Assembly: GCF_019392195.1 (NCBI RefSeq)
Contig: NZ_JAHXKI010000004.1
Span: 62,001 to 126,000, forward strand
Direction of reading: 5' to 3'
From: Marinobacter sp. F4206
GTDB taxonomy: Bacteria; Pseudomonadota; Gammaproteobacteria; Pseudomonadales; Oleiphilaceae
DNA: 64,000 nucleotides
In this document: positions 20,490 through 30,109 of the stretch, one piece after another
Layout: the number at the start of each line of letters is the position of its first letter
Numbering within the stretch: the stretch's first letter is position 1
Position numbers and translations under genes: made by a program
Notes under the pieces: model-generated
Told to the model about the DNA's origin: nothing
Database searches by the model: none
What the model saw: only the letters and a program-made list of their open reading frames with translations

Positions 20490-20506
20490 CCCCTGACCGG
20501 AACTTT

Positions 20507-21691
20507 TTAGCCAAGCGCTTTCTGAAGACGCTCGATAGCCTTTTTCAGGTTGTCCATGCTGGTGGCAAAGCTCAGTCGCATGTGCCCCGGGCAGCCAAAA
20601 GCAGAGCCCGGCACCAGTGCCACGCCGGCATCGGTCAGCAGTTTCTCGGCGAACTCGACATCGGAGCTGACGTTGGCGTCGGCATCAATGGCGCCCTGGA
20701 AACTCGGGAACACGTAGAAGGTTCCGTCACCGTTCAGGCACTCCACACCCGGCAACTGGTTCAGGGCCTCGACCAGCCAGTCGTGACGCTCCTTGAAGGC
20801 CTTGACCATCTCGCCTACACAAGCCTGGTCGCCATCCAGGGCAGCGGTTGCCGCCGCCTGGGAGATGGAAGCCGGGTTTGAGGTGCTCTGGGACTGGATT
20901 TTCTTCATGGCGCCAATGATCTTCGCCGGTCCGGCAGCATAGCCGATACGCCAGCCTGTCATGGAATAGGCCTTGGAGACACCGTTGAGCACGAAAGTGC
21001 GGTCGTACAGTTCCGGTGTGGCGGTCAGGATGTTGCAGAACGGTTTGCCGGTCCAGAGAATCGGCTCATACATGTCATCGGTGGCGATCATGATGTTGGG
21101 GTGCTTTTTCAGCACCTCGCCGATGGCCTGCAACTCTTCCAGGGTATAAGCCATGCCACTGGGGTTGGACGGGCTGTTGATCACGAACAGGCGGGTACGC
21201 TCAGTGATGGCGTTCTCCAACTGCTCGGGGGTGATCTTGAAGCGGGTATCCGCCCCGGTCTCGATGATCACCGGCTTACCCTCGGCGACCAGCACCATGT
21301 CCGGGTAGGACACCCAGTAAGGGGCCGGAATGATGGCTTCATCACCAGGGTTCAGGGTGGCAAGTGCGAGGTTGAAAAAGCTCTGTTTGCCACCACTGGA
21401 TACCAGTATCTGGTTGGCTTCGTAATCCAGGCCGTTGTCCCGCTTGAACTTCGCAATAATCGCTTTCTTCAGGGCCGGCGTACCATCCACAGCAGTGTAC
21501 TTGGTCTGCCCGTTGTTGATGGCCTCAATGGCCGCCTGTTTAATGTGATCGGGGGTATCGAAGTCCGGCTCGCCTGCACCGAGGCCAATGATGTCCTGGC
21601 CGGCTGCGCGGAGTTCCGCGGCCTTGTTGGTGACTGCGAGGGTGGGAGAGGGCTTGATAGCCTGTACTCGGCTGGAAAGTTGAAGGTCCAA
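20507..21691 (-). CDS. Pyridoxal-phosphate aspartate aminotransferase (class Ib)
   Basis: A 394-residue class I aminotransferase that interconverts aspartate and oxaloacetate with 2-oxoglutarate/glutamate, and may also accept prephenate or aromatic acids. Signatures are LGAGEPDFDTPDHI near the N-terminus, NSPSNPSG in the middle and the PLP lysine Lys240 in LNGVSKAYSMTGWRIGY. The sequence is of the Ib (AspC of Thermus/Pseudomonas AatA) type, not the E. coli AspC type. It is divergent from uvrB across a 198-base gap that must hold promoters for both. Confidence 0.93.
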   Translation of the reverse strand: MDLQLSSRVQAIKPSPTLAVTNKAAELRAAGQDIIGLGAGEPDFDTPDHIKQAAIEAINNGQTKYTAVDGTPALKKAIIAKFKRDNGLDYEANQILVSSGGKQSFFNLALATLNPGDEAIIPAPYWVSYPDMVLVAEGKPVIIETGADTRFKITPEQLENAITERTRLFVINSPSNPSGMAYTLEELQAIGEVLKKHPNIMIATDDMYEPILWTGKPFCNILTATPELYDRTFVLNGVSKAYSMTGWRIGYAAGPAKIIGAMKKIQSQSTSNPASISQAAATAALDGDQACVGEMVKAFKERHDWLVEALNQLPGVECLNGDGTFYVFPSFQGAIDADANVSSDVEFAEKLLTDAGVALVPGSAFGCPGHMRLSFATSMDNLKKAIERLQKALG

Positions 21692-21889
21692 ACTTGCGCT
21701 CCTTAAAGCTGCGTCTGATAGGGCTGCGATCGGCCGGGAATCGGTGAATGAGCCGCAGAGCTGGCTGAATTTCGCCCAGCCGTCGATCGAACTGATGGTA
21801 TCATGAAGCCGGCGTAACGCTAAATTTCTCGATGGTAGGGGGCCTGCTGACAGGCCGTCGCTGTCAAAACCGGAGGTTGTCCGCCTATT

Positions 21890-23947
21890 ATGGCCAAAAA
21901 TGAGTCCAGTGCTGACAAAGAGGGTGTGTTCAAGGTTGATTCGCCCTATAAGCCTGCCGGTGATCAGCCCAAGGCTATTGAAGGGCTGGTTGATGGTATT
22001 CAGTCAGGCCTGGCACACCAGACGTTGTTGGGGGTAACCGGGTCGGGCAAGACCTTTACCATTGCGAATGTTGTCGAGCAGATCCAGCGCCCGACCATCA
22101 TCATGGCGCACAACAAGACACTGGCCGCCCAGCTGTACGGCGAGTTCCGCGAATTCTTCCCGAACAACGCGGTCGAGTACTTCGTCTCCTATTACGACTA
22201 TTACCAGCCTGAGGCCTACGTGCCATCGTCCGACACGTTCATCGAGAAAGATGCCTCGATCAACGAGCACATCGAGCAGATGCGGCTGTCGGCGACCAAG
22301 GCACTGCTGGAACGGTCGGATGCGATCATCGTGGCCACAGTGTCATCGATCTACGGTCTTGGTGACCCCCAGTCCTATCTGAAGATGATGCTGCACCTTG
22401 ACCGCGGGGACCAGATTGACCAGCGCTTCATTCTGCGTCGGCTGGCCGAACTGCAGTACACCCGCAACGATGTCGAGTTTCACCGGGCCAACTACCGGGT
22501 TCGCGGGGATGTGATTGATGTGTTCCCGGCAGAGTCTGAGAAGGAGGCCATCCGCATTGAGTTGTTCGATGACGAGGTGGAGAACCTCAGCTATTTCGAC
22601 CCGCTCACCGGCGAGGTGTTGCGCCGGGTGCCCCGGGTCACGATTTATCCGAAGTCCCACTATGTGACGCCCCGCCAGACGGTCCTCGATGCGGTGGAAA
22701 ATATCCGGGTCGAGCTGGACGAGCGCCTGCAGCAACTGCGTGACAACAACCGTCTGGTGGAAGCCCAGCGGCTTGAGGAGCGAACCCGTTACGATATCGA
22801 GATGATGATGGAGCTGGGCTATTGCAACGGCATCGAGAACTACTCGCGCTACCTGTCCGGTCGTCGACCCGGTGAAGCGCCGCCAACCCTGTTTGATTAC
22901 CTGCCACCGAACGCCTTGCTGGTGGTGGACGAATCCCACGTGACTATTCCCCAGATCGGTGCCATGTACAAGGGCGACCGGTCCCGGAAGGAAACGCTGG
23001 TGGAGTATGGTTTCCGGTTACCCTCGGCCCTGGATAACCGTCCAATGCGCTTCGAGGAATGGGAGCGCATTGCTCCCCAGATGATCTTTGTCTCTGCGAC
23101 CCCCTCCCATTACGAGGCGGAACACGCCGGGCAGGTGGTCGAGCAGGTGGTCAGACCGACCGGCTTGCTGGACCCCGAAATTGAGGTGCGCCCGGCTTCT
23201 ACACAGGTGGACGATTTGCTCTCCGAGATTCACGCGCGGGTTTCGATCGAAGAGCGGGTGCTCGTAACCACCTTGACCAAGCGGATGGCGGAAGACCTCA
23301 CCGACTTCCTTATGGAGCACGACATCAAGGTTCGGTACCTGCACTCGGACATCGATACCGTGGAACGGGTTGAGATCATTCGAGACCTTCGGCGGGGCGA
23401 GTTCGACGTTCTGGTCGGGATTAACCTGTTGCGGGAAGGTCTGGACATGCCAGAGGTATCCCTGGTGGCCATTCTGGACGCTGACAAGGAAGGGTTCCTG
23501 AGGTCTGAGCGTTCATTGATCCAGACCATTGGCCGCGCAGCGCGGAATGTTCATGGCAAGGCAATTCTTTACGGGGACCGGATTACCGGTTCCATGCAGA
23601 AGGCCATTGATGAAACCGCACGTCGGCGTGCCAAACAGACCGAGCACAATGAAGAGCATGGAATTACGCCCCAGGGCCTGAACAAGAAAATAGCCGATAT
23701 TATGGAAGGTGCCGGTGGTGGCGGTCGTGGCCGCCGCAAAGCCGAGCGGCCCGGTCAGAAGGCCGCGGAGGAAGCGGAAAAGTACCGGGTGAAGACCGGC
23801 AACAAGTCACCCGAAGAGGTACTTAAAGAGGTGTCAAGGCTTGAAGACGAGATGTACAAAGCCGCCTCGGACCTCGATTTCGAGACTGCTGCCCGGATCA
23901 GGGACGAGATTTCTGACCTGAAAGAGGCCGCGTTGCGTACCGGGTGA
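21890..23947 (+). CDS. uvrB: Excinuclease ABC subunit B
   Basis: UvrB, 685 residues, is the damage-verifying helicase-like core of nucleotide excision repair and is loaded by UvrA. Walker A GVTGSGKT is at 48-55; the beta-hairpin with [12 protein letters not shown] follows; helicase motifs [10 protein letters not shown] and QTIGRAARN are present, and a C-terminal UVR domain ([17 protein letters not shown]) for UvrC contact closes the protein. I looked for a LexA box upstream and saw none convincing. Its stop touches the stop of the next, convergent gene with no space. Confidence 0.97.
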   Translation: MAKNESSADKEGVFKVDSPYKPAGDQPKAIEGLVDGIQSGLAHQTLLGVTGSGKTFTIANVVEQIQRPTIIMAHNKTLAAQLYGEFREFFPNNAVEYFVSYYDYYQPEAYVPSSDTFIEKDASINEHIEQMRLSATKALLERSDAIIVATVSSIYGLGDPQSYLKMMLHLDRGDQIDQRFILRRLAELQYTRNDVEFHRANYRVRGDVIDVFPAESEKEAIRIELFDDEVENLSYFDPLTGEVLRRVPRVTIYPKSHYVTPRQTVLDAVENIRVELDERLQQLRDNNRLVEAQRLEERTRYDIEMMMELGYCNGIENYSRYLSGRRPGEAPPTLFDYLPPNALLVVDESHVTIPQIGAMYKGDRSRKETLVEYGFRLPSALDNRPMRFEEWERIAPQMIFVSATPSHYEAEHAGQVVEQVVRPTGLLDPEIEVRPASTQVDDLLSEIHARVSIEERVLVTTLTKRMAEDLTDFLMEHDIKVRYLHSDIDTVERVEIIRDLRRGEFDVLVGINLLREGLDMPEVSLVAILDADKEGFLRSERSLIQTIGRAARNVHGKAILYGDRITGSMQKAIDETARRRAKQTEHNEEHGITPQGLNKKIADIMEGAGGGGRGRRKAERPGQKAAEEAEKYRVKTGNKSPEEVLKEVSRLEDEMYKAASDLDFETAARIRDEISDLKEAALRTG

Positions 23948-25066
23948 TCAGTTGTCTCGTTTGGGCCCGACGATGACCGCCGCCTGCAACGGTTGCAGGC
24001 GGCCGTACCGGGACATCTTGTCGAAGATTCGCCGGTCGATGGGCAGATATTGCTTGTCGGCCATGGTTTCGCCGGCGTCGACATCAATTTCCGGATCGTG
24101 CAGATAGACGAATTGATCGTCTATCGCGCACACCGTAACCCAGTGCGGAACCCGGCTTCGGTTCAGCTGCCAGGTGCTGATAAGGATAACGGGGACCCGC
24201 CCCTGATGAAGTGCCTGCTCCATGCCCTGGAGGGTCAGGGGGTCGTGATGAAGTGCAATGCCGGTCTGGCCGATATCGTGCAAAAAACCCTCATGCACCA
24301 GCTCCAGGACTCGCTTCTTGTCCTCGTTTCTGACGGTGTCCTTGAACAGGGCGCCCTCCTTGCTGATCCAGGCGCTGGCCTCGAAGCCCCGATTCCAGGC
24401 TGACAGTGCCAGTCCATGGGGGCCGCAGCCTCCATGGCCGGCCAGCATGAAGATGGTGGTCGCTTCACGCCAGAGTTTCAGCTCTTCCAGGGTGGTGACC
24501 GGCTGCTTTTCATCCTGTGCCGCCATGGCCATGATCAGGGCAGCGGGCCCGCATGAAAAATCGGTTGTCTGTGGGTAGTAGGGCACAGGGGAAAACTGTT
24601 TCGAGGGTTCGTAAAACAGAATCCGGCGCTCGAAGCGAAGGGCGTTCCCGTGATCCTCGTAGTAATCCCGGTAAGTGCCAAACTGGCGGTAGCCCAGGCG
24701 TTTGTAGAGGTTAATTGCGGGGTGGTTGTCTTCCCGTACCTCCAGGCGCATGACAATACGGCCGGTATTGGCTGCCTCTCGTTCGGCCTCACGCACCAGC
24801 TTTTCACCCGCACCACGGCCGCGGGCTTTCGGCGAGACGGCAATGGAGTAGATCCGGGCAAGCCGGGTGGCCGCGTTCATCAACACCAGGCAATATCCCA
24901 CCAGCTCATCATCGAGGGTGGCGACGATCAGCCGGTCTCTTGGCATTTCGAGGAACCGACGGAAACTGCGTCGCGAAATCCGGTCATCCGTGAAACATTG
25001 GTTCTCCAGCTGGACGAGGTCATTGAGGTCGGTCGGTTTACCCTGTCTGAGCAAGAGATTGGACAT
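23948..25066 (-). CDS. GNAT acetyltransferase fused to C39-type cysteine peptidase
   Basis: The 372-residue protein has an N-terminal RimI-like N-acetyltransferase domain (about 1-150) with the acetyl-CoA loop SPKARGRGAGEKL, and a C-terminal papain-fold peptidase resembling family C39. The latter has the candidate nucleophile Cys172 in TDFSCGPAALIMAM, His308 in RVPHWVTVCAID and Asp324 in YLHDPE. No transporter domains or signal peptide are present, so unlike C39 bacteriocin exporters it is cytosolic. It is divergent from a RimK-type ligase gene. I know such GNAT/C39 proteins as frequent neighbours of RLAN-domain ATP-grasp ligases; the substrate is not established. A joint role in adding and removing amino acids or acyl groups on a peptide or metabolite is inference. 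Confidence 0.85.
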   Translation of the reverse strand: MSNLLLRQGKPTDLNDLVQLENQCFTDDRISRRSFRRFLEMPRDRLIVATLDDELVGYCLVLMNAATRLARIYSIAVSPKARGRGAGEKLVREAEREAANTGRIVMRLEVREDNHPAINLYKRLGYRQFGTYRDYYEDHGNALRFERRILFYEPSKQFSPVPYYPQTTDFSCGPAALIMAMAAQDEKQPVTTLEELKLWREATTIFMLAGHGGCGPHGLALSAWNRGFEASAWISKEGALFKDTVRNEDKKRVLELVHEGFLHDIGQTGIALHHDPLTLQGMEQALHQGRVPVILISTWQLNRSRVPHWVTVCAIDDQFVYLHDPEIDVDAGETMADKQYLPIDRRIFDKMSRYGRLQPLQAAVIVGPKRDN

Positions 25067-25267
25067 GGTGGCAGAGCCTTGGTGAGAGTCGGGATAGGGA
25101 GTCTGGGTGGCTTCCCCTGCCGCGCTATTATGAGTCAGAGCCAGTCACTGAAAAATAGCTGAAGGATGCGTAAAAGCACGCATTATCAGAAGATTGTACA
25201 GGTTCCGGTGCAGGCGTATTGTGGCCCAAAATAATTAAGGCTGAACCTTCAGGGAGGAGCGCCTTCG

Positions 25268-26767
25268 ATGTCCCGTTTGCTCATAGTTGTGGATCGTGCC
25301 AAAGACTGGTCGCCGTATTACCCCAGTGACGATGTTCTGACGTTCGATGAGTACCTGCAGTTTTCAGCACCGGCGTCCGGTCGCGTTCGGGTCATCAACC
25401 TTTGCCAGAGTGCCCGGTATCTGAGTCGGGGTTATTATTGTTCCCTGCTTGCCGAAGCCCGGGGGCACCACGTGGTGCCATCGGTGATGACGCTCAATGA
25501 CCTGAGCCGGAAAGGGCTGTTTTCCCTGGAGCTGGAAGAGCTGGATGACAGCGTCGTGAACTGGCTTGAGGCTTCCGGGGCGGAAATTGATCCGTCCACG
25601 GATGCGCGGCAGGCAACTCACGAAGTGAGGATCCGAACCTATTTTGGTCAGGCGGGGCATCCGGAGCTCAAGCCGGTTGCCCGTGCGCTGTTTGACCGGT
25701 TTCCCTGTCCGATTCTGGAAGTGGTGTTCAAGCGCCGCAAAGGTTGGCAGATCGAGTCCATGAGACCCGCATCGCCAGCAGATCTGGACGAGCAAGAGCA
25801 GGACGTCTTCGCGGCCGCTCTCGACCGCTTCAGCAGCATGGTCTGGCGGAAGCCTCGGGCCCGGCGCCGCTACCGCTTTGACCTCGCGGTTCTGGTCAAT
25901 CCAGACGAAGAGATGCCGCCCAGCGACAAACTGGCCCTGAAACGCTTCGAGAAGGCCGGGCGCAAACTTGGCATAAACGTAGAGCAGATTACCCGGCGGG
26001 ATTACATGCGATTGCCAGAATACGATGGCCTGTTTATCCGGGAAACCACAGCGATTGACCACCACACCTACCGGTTTGCACGGAAGGCCGAAGCCGAAGG
26101 CATGGTGGTGATTGATGACCCGGTGTCCATCCTGAGATGCACCAACAAGGTTTTTCTGGCGGATCTCCTGAAAAACAACAAGGTGCCGACGCCCAAGACG
26201 TTGATTCTTTCCAAGGATCAGAAGCACGCGGTGGAGCAGATCATTGCGGAGCTGGGCTTTCCGGTCGTCATCAAAATCCCGGATGGCGCTTTTTCTCGCG
26301 GTGTTACCAAGGCTGAGGACGAAGCATCGCTTCGCGCCGGTCTGAAGGACTTGTTCAGACAGTCTGCCCTGGTTCTGGCGCAGGAGTATCTCTATACCGA
26401 TTACGACTGGCGGATTGGCGTTCTTGGCGGCCGGGCCATTTATGCTTGCAAGTATATGATGGTGAAAGGTCACTGGCAGATATACCAGCACGGTGAGTCG
26501 AGCAGTGAGAGCGGCGATTTTGAAACCATGCCGACTTATGAAGTACCCCGAAACGTTATTCAGGCAGCTCTGAATGCCACCCGGCTGATTGGCAACGGGC
26601 TCTATGGGGTGGATATCAAGCAGTCGGGCAACCGGGTGGCAGTGATCGAGGTCAACGACAACCCCAGCATTGATGCAGGCGTGGAAGACCGCTTTCTCGG
26701 TGGAGAACTTTACACATTGATCATGCAGGAAATTCTGTCGCGAATGGAGGACAACCGGCGCCGTTAG
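25268..26767 (+). CDS. RLAN-domain RimK-type ATP-grasp amide ligase
   Basis: A 499-residue ATP-grasp ligase. Residues about 1-155 form an extra N-terminal domain of the RLAN type (RimK-like ATP-grasp N-terminal); the RimK-like ligase follows, with ILRCTNKVFLADLL, FPVVIKIPDGAFSRGVTKA (ATP-binding lysines and glycine loop), LAQEYLYTDYDWRIGVLGG and the metal-binding VIEVNDNPSID. By family it would couple ATP hydrolysis to joining an amino acid, often glutamate, to a carboxylate through an acyl phosphate. GGGAGGA lies before the ATG. A 201-base divergent promoter region separates it from the GNAT/peptidase gene, which suggests co-regulation. The acceptor is unknown. Confidence 0.87.
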   Translation: MSRLLIVVDRAKDWSPYYPSDDVLTFDEYLQFSAPASGRVRVINLCQSARYLSRGYYCSLLAEARGHHVVPSVMTLNDLSRKGLFSLELEELDDSVVNWLEASGAEIDPSTDARQATHEVRIRTYFGQAGHPELKPVARALFDRFPCPILEVVFKRRKGWQIESMRPASPADLDEQEQDVFAAALDRFSSMVWRKPRARRRYRFDLAVLVNPDEEMPPSDKLALKRFEKAGRKLGINVEQITRRDYMRLPEYDGLFIRETTAIDHHTYRFARKAEAEGMVVIDDPVSILRCTNKVFLADLLKNNKVPTPKTLILSKDQKHAVEQIIAELGFPVVIKIPDGAFSRGVTKAEDEASLRAGLKDLFRQSALVLAQEYLYTDYDWRIGVLGGRAIYACKYMMVKGHWQIYQHGESSSESGDFETMPTYEVPRNVIQAALNATRLIGNGLYGVDIKQSGNRVAVIEVNDNPSIDAGVEDRFLGGELYTLIMQEILSRMEDNRRR

Positions 26768-26785
26768 GCGCCGGATTGCCGCTTC

Positions 26786-27946
26786 TCAGGGGCCGCTAAC
26801 CCAAACCCGCACGCTGCCAAACCAGTTATAATCCGCAAGCTCTTCCCGAAGCCGGTCGGCTGTGAGCGTGTTGCTGTCCGTGGCGGTGTCGAAGAACAGT
26901 TCAAGATACACCTTGTTCTTCAGGTAATGCAGCCGCAGGCGGGTGCTGGATGGCAGCTCGCCCACGTGCCGGGACAAGACATCCAGGATCTCCTCGCGAG
27001 TGGGGAGGCGTTCCGACGTTGGTGGGTGGTCCTCATCGTTCTCGGCGTCAATGTGGAAATTGATGTCCCGAATGTTTTCGAGGGCATGACGCATGCCACC
27101 AACGACCTGCATGCCAATCTGGTGTCCTTCGGACACGCTGATATCCGGCCTTACAACCAGATGGATGTCGAGAAGGATGTCGTGCCCCATCCGGCGGCTG
27201 CGCAGTTCATGGACATTCCTTACACCATCGGTCTGGCGGGCAATATCTTTCAGCATGTCGGTGTCTTCCGGGGACAGGCCGGTGTCCACGAGCTCCTTGA
27301 CGCTGTCCCAGGTAAACCTCCAGCCTACGTGTATGATAATACCGGCGATGACGACAGCCGCCAGAACGTCCAGCCAGAGCATGCCAGCCATGGCGCCGAC
27401 GGTTGAAAACAGAACGACGACCGAGGAAAACGCATCGGTTCGGCTATGCCAGGCATTGGCAATAATCAGATCGGATCGGATTTGCATACCCACGCGCCGA
27501 GTGTAGTGATAGATCCATTCCTTGCCGGCCACTGACAGCCCTGCTGCCAGCAGTACCGGCCAGCCGGGCACAATATCGGCCTCACCCTCAATCAGGCGCA
27601 GCGTGTTCTCCCAGGCCAGGGCTGCACCCACGGCAATCAGGATGCTGCCCAGTACCAGGGTTCCGAAGGTTTCGATGCGCTGGTGACCGTAAGGGTGGTC
27701 TTCGTCGGGCTCCTGGCGCGAGACTTTCATGACCCCAAGAACCACCAGGTCCGATGCGACATCGCTGAACGAGTGAATTCCGTCTACCAGCAGAGCCTGA
27801 GAATGAAAAAGGGTACCTGCAATGACCTTAATGACGCCGAGAACGGCGTCGAGAACCATTCCAATGATGGTAACCCGGAATGCGGCCTTCATTTCCGTGG
27901 CCAGATTTTCTCGGTGGCGTTGTGCCGGCGAAACTGGCTCTTCCAT
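26786..27946 (-). CDS. Cation diffusion facilitator metal exporter
   Basis: A CDF-family inner-membrane antiporter of 386 residues that would export Zn(II), Fe(II) or similar ions in exchange for protons. About six transmembrane helices fill residues 20-235; the helix-2 metal site is HSFSDVASD and helix 5 includes HSRTDAFSS, so the H/D-x3-D pairs needed for transport are present. HPYGHQRIET is the conserved loop. A C-terminal ferredoxin-like cytosolic domain (about 240-320) contains many His and Asp, and there is an additional tail (about 325-386) with an IMGxD-like regulatory character. Metal choice cannot be read reliably from the sequence. Confidence 0.92.
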   Translation of the reverse strand: MEEPVSPAQRHRENLATEMKAAFRVTIIGMVLDAVLGVIKVIAGTLFHSQALLVDGIHSFSDVASDLVVLGVMKVSRQEPDEDHPYGHQRIETFGTLVLGSILIAVGAALAWENTLRLIEGEADIVPGWPVLLAAGLSVAGKEWIYHYTRRVGMQIRSDLIIANAWHSRTDAFSSVVVLFSTVGAMAGMLWLDVLAAVVIAGIIIHVGWRFTWDSVKELVDTGLSPEDTDMLKDIARQTDGVRNVHELRSRRMGHDILLDIHLVVRPDISVSEGHQIGMQVVGGMRHALENIRDINFHIDAENDEDHPPTSERLPTREEILDVLSRHVGELPSSTRLRLHYLKNKVYLELFFDTATDSNTLTADRLREELADYNWFGSVRVWVSGP

Positions 27947-28218
27947 CGCGTTGCTCCGGTAAGTGGCTGGTGTGTCAGTATAACGTTATTACAGGCGACG
28001 GCGAGGGGGGTGTTTTTTTGGCACCCGTGCACTATTTATGCACAATGTTGCTGAAGTGTGACGGGCTAACATTTTGTTCATGTTTACTCAATACCTTCCC
28101 TAAAAAATAATAAGTCATTGAAAATAAAGAGTAATTTAACTGGTTAAAAAATGATCAATCTGTAGACTGGCGCAGTTATCAAGGGGTGGCAAACGTTGCC
28201 CCGCGATTTTCAACAGGT

Positions 28219-28309
28219 TTATCCACAGATTCCGTGGAAAAGATCTTCGGAGGCGCGTCAGCCGGTCATTTGCCGCTGATTCTTCATGCGAAAGCGATGC
28301 TGTGGAAAA
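28219..28309. promoter_or_regulatory. Cluster of DnaA-box-like sites beside an AT-rich tract
   Basis: The 406-base gap between the CDF gene and pyrD holds TTATCCACA (28219-28227, plus) and TTTTCCACA (28301-28309, minus), both fitting the TTWTNCACA DnaA box, and a one-mismatch TTTTCCACG (28233-28241, minus). Just upstream (about 28080-28165) the DNA becomes very AT-rich, with runs such as CTAAAAAATAATAAG. This may be a DnaA-responsive promoter region for pyrD; three sites are too few to call an origin. Confidence 0.4.
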
Positions 28310-28352
28310 CTTCCGGTATACTCCGGCTCACTCAATGGCAAGGAGTTTTCAG

Positions 28353-29381
28353 ATGTACGGTGTAATCCGCAACCTGCTTTTTCGACTACCGCCTGAGCAG
28401 GCCCACAACATCGCTTTGACCGGGCTGGATGCAGCCAACAGGCTCGGATTACTGAGGGTTCTGTCCCGGAAGATAGATGCATTACCAGTGAATGTAATGG
28501 GGCTGGACTTTCCGAACCCAGTCGGTCTGGCGGCAGGGCTGGATAAAAATGCCGATCATCTGGATGCGTTGGGTGCGCTGGGGTTCGGGTTTATAGAGGT
28601 CGGTACCGTGACCCCGGTTGGCCAGCCAGGCAATCCCAAACCGCGCATGTTCCGTTTGCCGGAGCACCAGGCGATCATCAATCGCATGGGCTTTAATAAT
28701 GAAGGCCTTCAGCATCTGCTTGACCGTGTGGATTGTCGACGCTACCGGGGCATACTGGGAATCAACGTCGGTAAGAACAAGGATACGCCGAACGAGGAGT
28801 CAGAGGCCGACTATCGAAAAGGCATCTGGTCTGTCTACACACGGGCAGACTACATTACGGTCAATGTCTCGTCTCCCAATACGCCGGGCCTTCGGGATCT
28901 CCAGTTTGGCGACTCCCTGAAGGGACTGTTGGAAGCCATCAAGGACGAGCAGGGGAGGTGTGAGCAGGAGTTTGGTCGCTACGTGCCCATAGCCGTCAAG
29001 ATTGCGCCGGACATGGATGATGATGGCATCCGCTTTGTCGCCAGTGCGTTGCGGGAAACGGGTCTCGATGGGGTGATTGCCACCAATACCACCATTAGTC
29101 GTGATGCCGTGGCCGGTCACCCCCACGCAGTGGAAGCTGGCGGCCTGAGTGGGGCACCCGTGCGAGCGCCTTCTCTGAGAGTGATCCAGGGTCTCTACGC
29201 TGAGCTGGGGGAATCATTGCCGATCATTGGCGTTGGCGGCATCACCGACGGTGAAAGTGCTGCCGAAAAGATTCGGGCTGGTGCCAAGTTGGTACAGATC
29301 TATACGGGCTTCATCTACCAGGGGCCGGCATTGATTCGCGAAGCGGTAGAGGCCATCCGGCAGCTAAAGATTGAGGGGTAA
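28353..29381 (+). CDS. pyrD: Dihydroorotate dehydrogenase (quinone), class 2
   Basis: PyrD oxidises dihydroorotate to orotate, passing electrons to quinone at the inner membrane. The 342-residue class 2 enzyme has the N-terminal quinone-site helices (about 1-40), the FMN-binding [14 protein letters not shown], the catalytic-serine loop [14 protein letters not shown] (class 2 uses Ser) and the C-terminal phosphate site IIGVGGI...[15 protein letters not shown] 7 bases before 28353 fixes the start; a longer GTG-initiated frame from 28302 is unsupported. A TATACT -10-like hexamer at 28317-28322 lies 30 bases ahead of the ATG. pyrD, rmf and rlmKL are neighbours in many gammaproteobacteria. Confidence 0.96.
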   Translation: MYGVIRNLLFRLPPEQAHNIALTGLDAANRLGLLRVLSRKIDALPVNVMGLDFPNPVGLAAGLDKNADHLDALGALGFGFIEVGTVTPVGQPGNPKPRMFRLPEHQAIINRMGFNNEGLQHLLDRVDCRRYRGILGINVGKNKDTPNEESEADYRKGIWSVYTRADYITVNVSSPNTPGLRDLQFGDSLKGLLEAIKDEQGRCEQEFGRYVPIAVKIAPDMDDDGIRFVASALRETGLDGVIATNTTISRDAVAGHPHAVEAGGLSGAPVRAPSLRVIQGLYAELGESLPIIGVGGITDGESAAEKIRAGAKLVQIYTGFIYQGPALIREAVEAIRQLKIEG

Positions 29382-29423
29382 CTCTGTGATCGTACGGAAA
29401 TGAGGTGGCGCCAGAACGAGAAT

Positions 29424-29499
29424 GGGCCCGCTTAGCGGGCCCGTGCGGGGAATGTACCCCGTGGCGCTTCTTCGCATGGTACGGGGCGGGAGGCCCCGT
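29424..29499. terminator. Hairpins in the pyrD-rmf gap
   Basis: Two strong GC hairpins follow pyrD: GGGCCCGC / GCGGGCCC with a three-base loop (29424-29442), lacking a T-run, and ACGGGGC / GCCCCGT (29481-29499) followed by a T-containing TTGGGTTATT tract. They probably end pyrD and perhaps the opposing rmf transcript. A third short pair CGGGG / CCCCG sits between them. Confidence 0.6.
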
Positions 29500-29577
29500 T
29501 TGGGTTATTCAGCTTACTGCGTCAAATTGTGTGTACGAAAGATCAGATTAAGATCCGGAGTTTCTTGTGAATGTCCG

Positions 29578-29790
29578 TCACGCTGATGTGACGTTGGAAA
29601 GTTTGTGGATGCCGGATACTCCGGTCATGCCCTCCCAGTTATCGGTGCGGCCTTCTCGCCACCCGTTTAACCATTCCTGGCGGACTTCAGCTTGTTCGAT
29701 GGGGCAGCTGTCTTTGGGCTTGCCAGACACGCCAGCGAGATAACCCCGCTTGAATGCACGAGCGTACATGTCTCTTTTCTGTCTTTTCAT
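29578..29790 (-). CDS. rmf: Ribosome modulation factor
   Basis: RMF binds the 30S subunit in stationary phase and pairs 70S ribosomes into inactive 100S dimers. The core MKRQKRDMYARAFKRGYLAG is the diagnostic RMF start, followed by the expected CP and QEWLNGWREGR segment. The protein is 70 residues, longer than the 55 of E. coli, with a C-terminal extension. The start at 29790 has GAGGAA five bases upstream; a longer frame from 29862 is not supported. Expression is expected in slow growth via ppGpp. It is divergent from rlmKL. Confidence 0.95.
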   Translation of the reverse strand: MKRQKRDMYARAFKRGYLAGVSGKPKDSCPIEQAEVRQEWLNGWREGRTDNWEGMTGVSGIHKLSNVTSA

Positions 29791-29917
29791 GCCGTTCCTC
29801 ACTGATGGATTAACAGAACATGCGTGTACACATCTGCAGTGGCTATGACAGATGGGACCCACTCCGGGGATAACCCACTATTGTCAGCTCAAGCCAGAGC
29901 AGTCAGGATCCTGTTAA

Positions 29918-29939
29918 CGGAGGAAAATATTGACCTCCG
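29918..29939. promoter_or_regulatory. Inverted repeat in the rmf-rlmKL divergent region
   Basis: CGGAGG (29918-29923) and CCTCCG (29934-29939) flank a 10-base AT-rich centre AAAATATTGA. A 22-base dyad of this form in the 319-base divergent gap may be a transcription factor site or a small RNA hairpin. The rest of the gap is AT-rich toward rlmKL, with a T7 run at about 30012-30018; I see no other clear element. Confidence 0.35.
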
Positions 29940-30109
29940 GAACGACGCGTCACCTACAAGGTAAGTCGAACGTCGAGCCGATGTACACTAATTATTTCGT
30001 CTACGCGACGCTTTTTTTATAGTTTTATGACATAAACGATGGCGGCCCTTCCCGGTAAAAGCCGCTATTCCGCAAACTTACCTGAAGCCTCTTGAACCAG
30101 GAGTTGAAC

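Noticed and set aside
21692..21889. LexA box upstream of uvrB
   Set aside because: I looked for CTG-N10-CAG and saw only half-sites such as CTGATGGTATCAT; nothing satisfactory.
28080..28352. Replication origin
   Set aside because: Only three DnaA-like boxes, no dnaA/dnaN/gidA genes or GATC cluster, and the nearby genes are pyrD and a metal exporter.
29996..30018. Short hairpin with T7 run, possibly the end of a small RNA in the rmf-rlmKL gap
   Set aside because: The stem is only four base pairs and no matching promoter or conserved body is visible.
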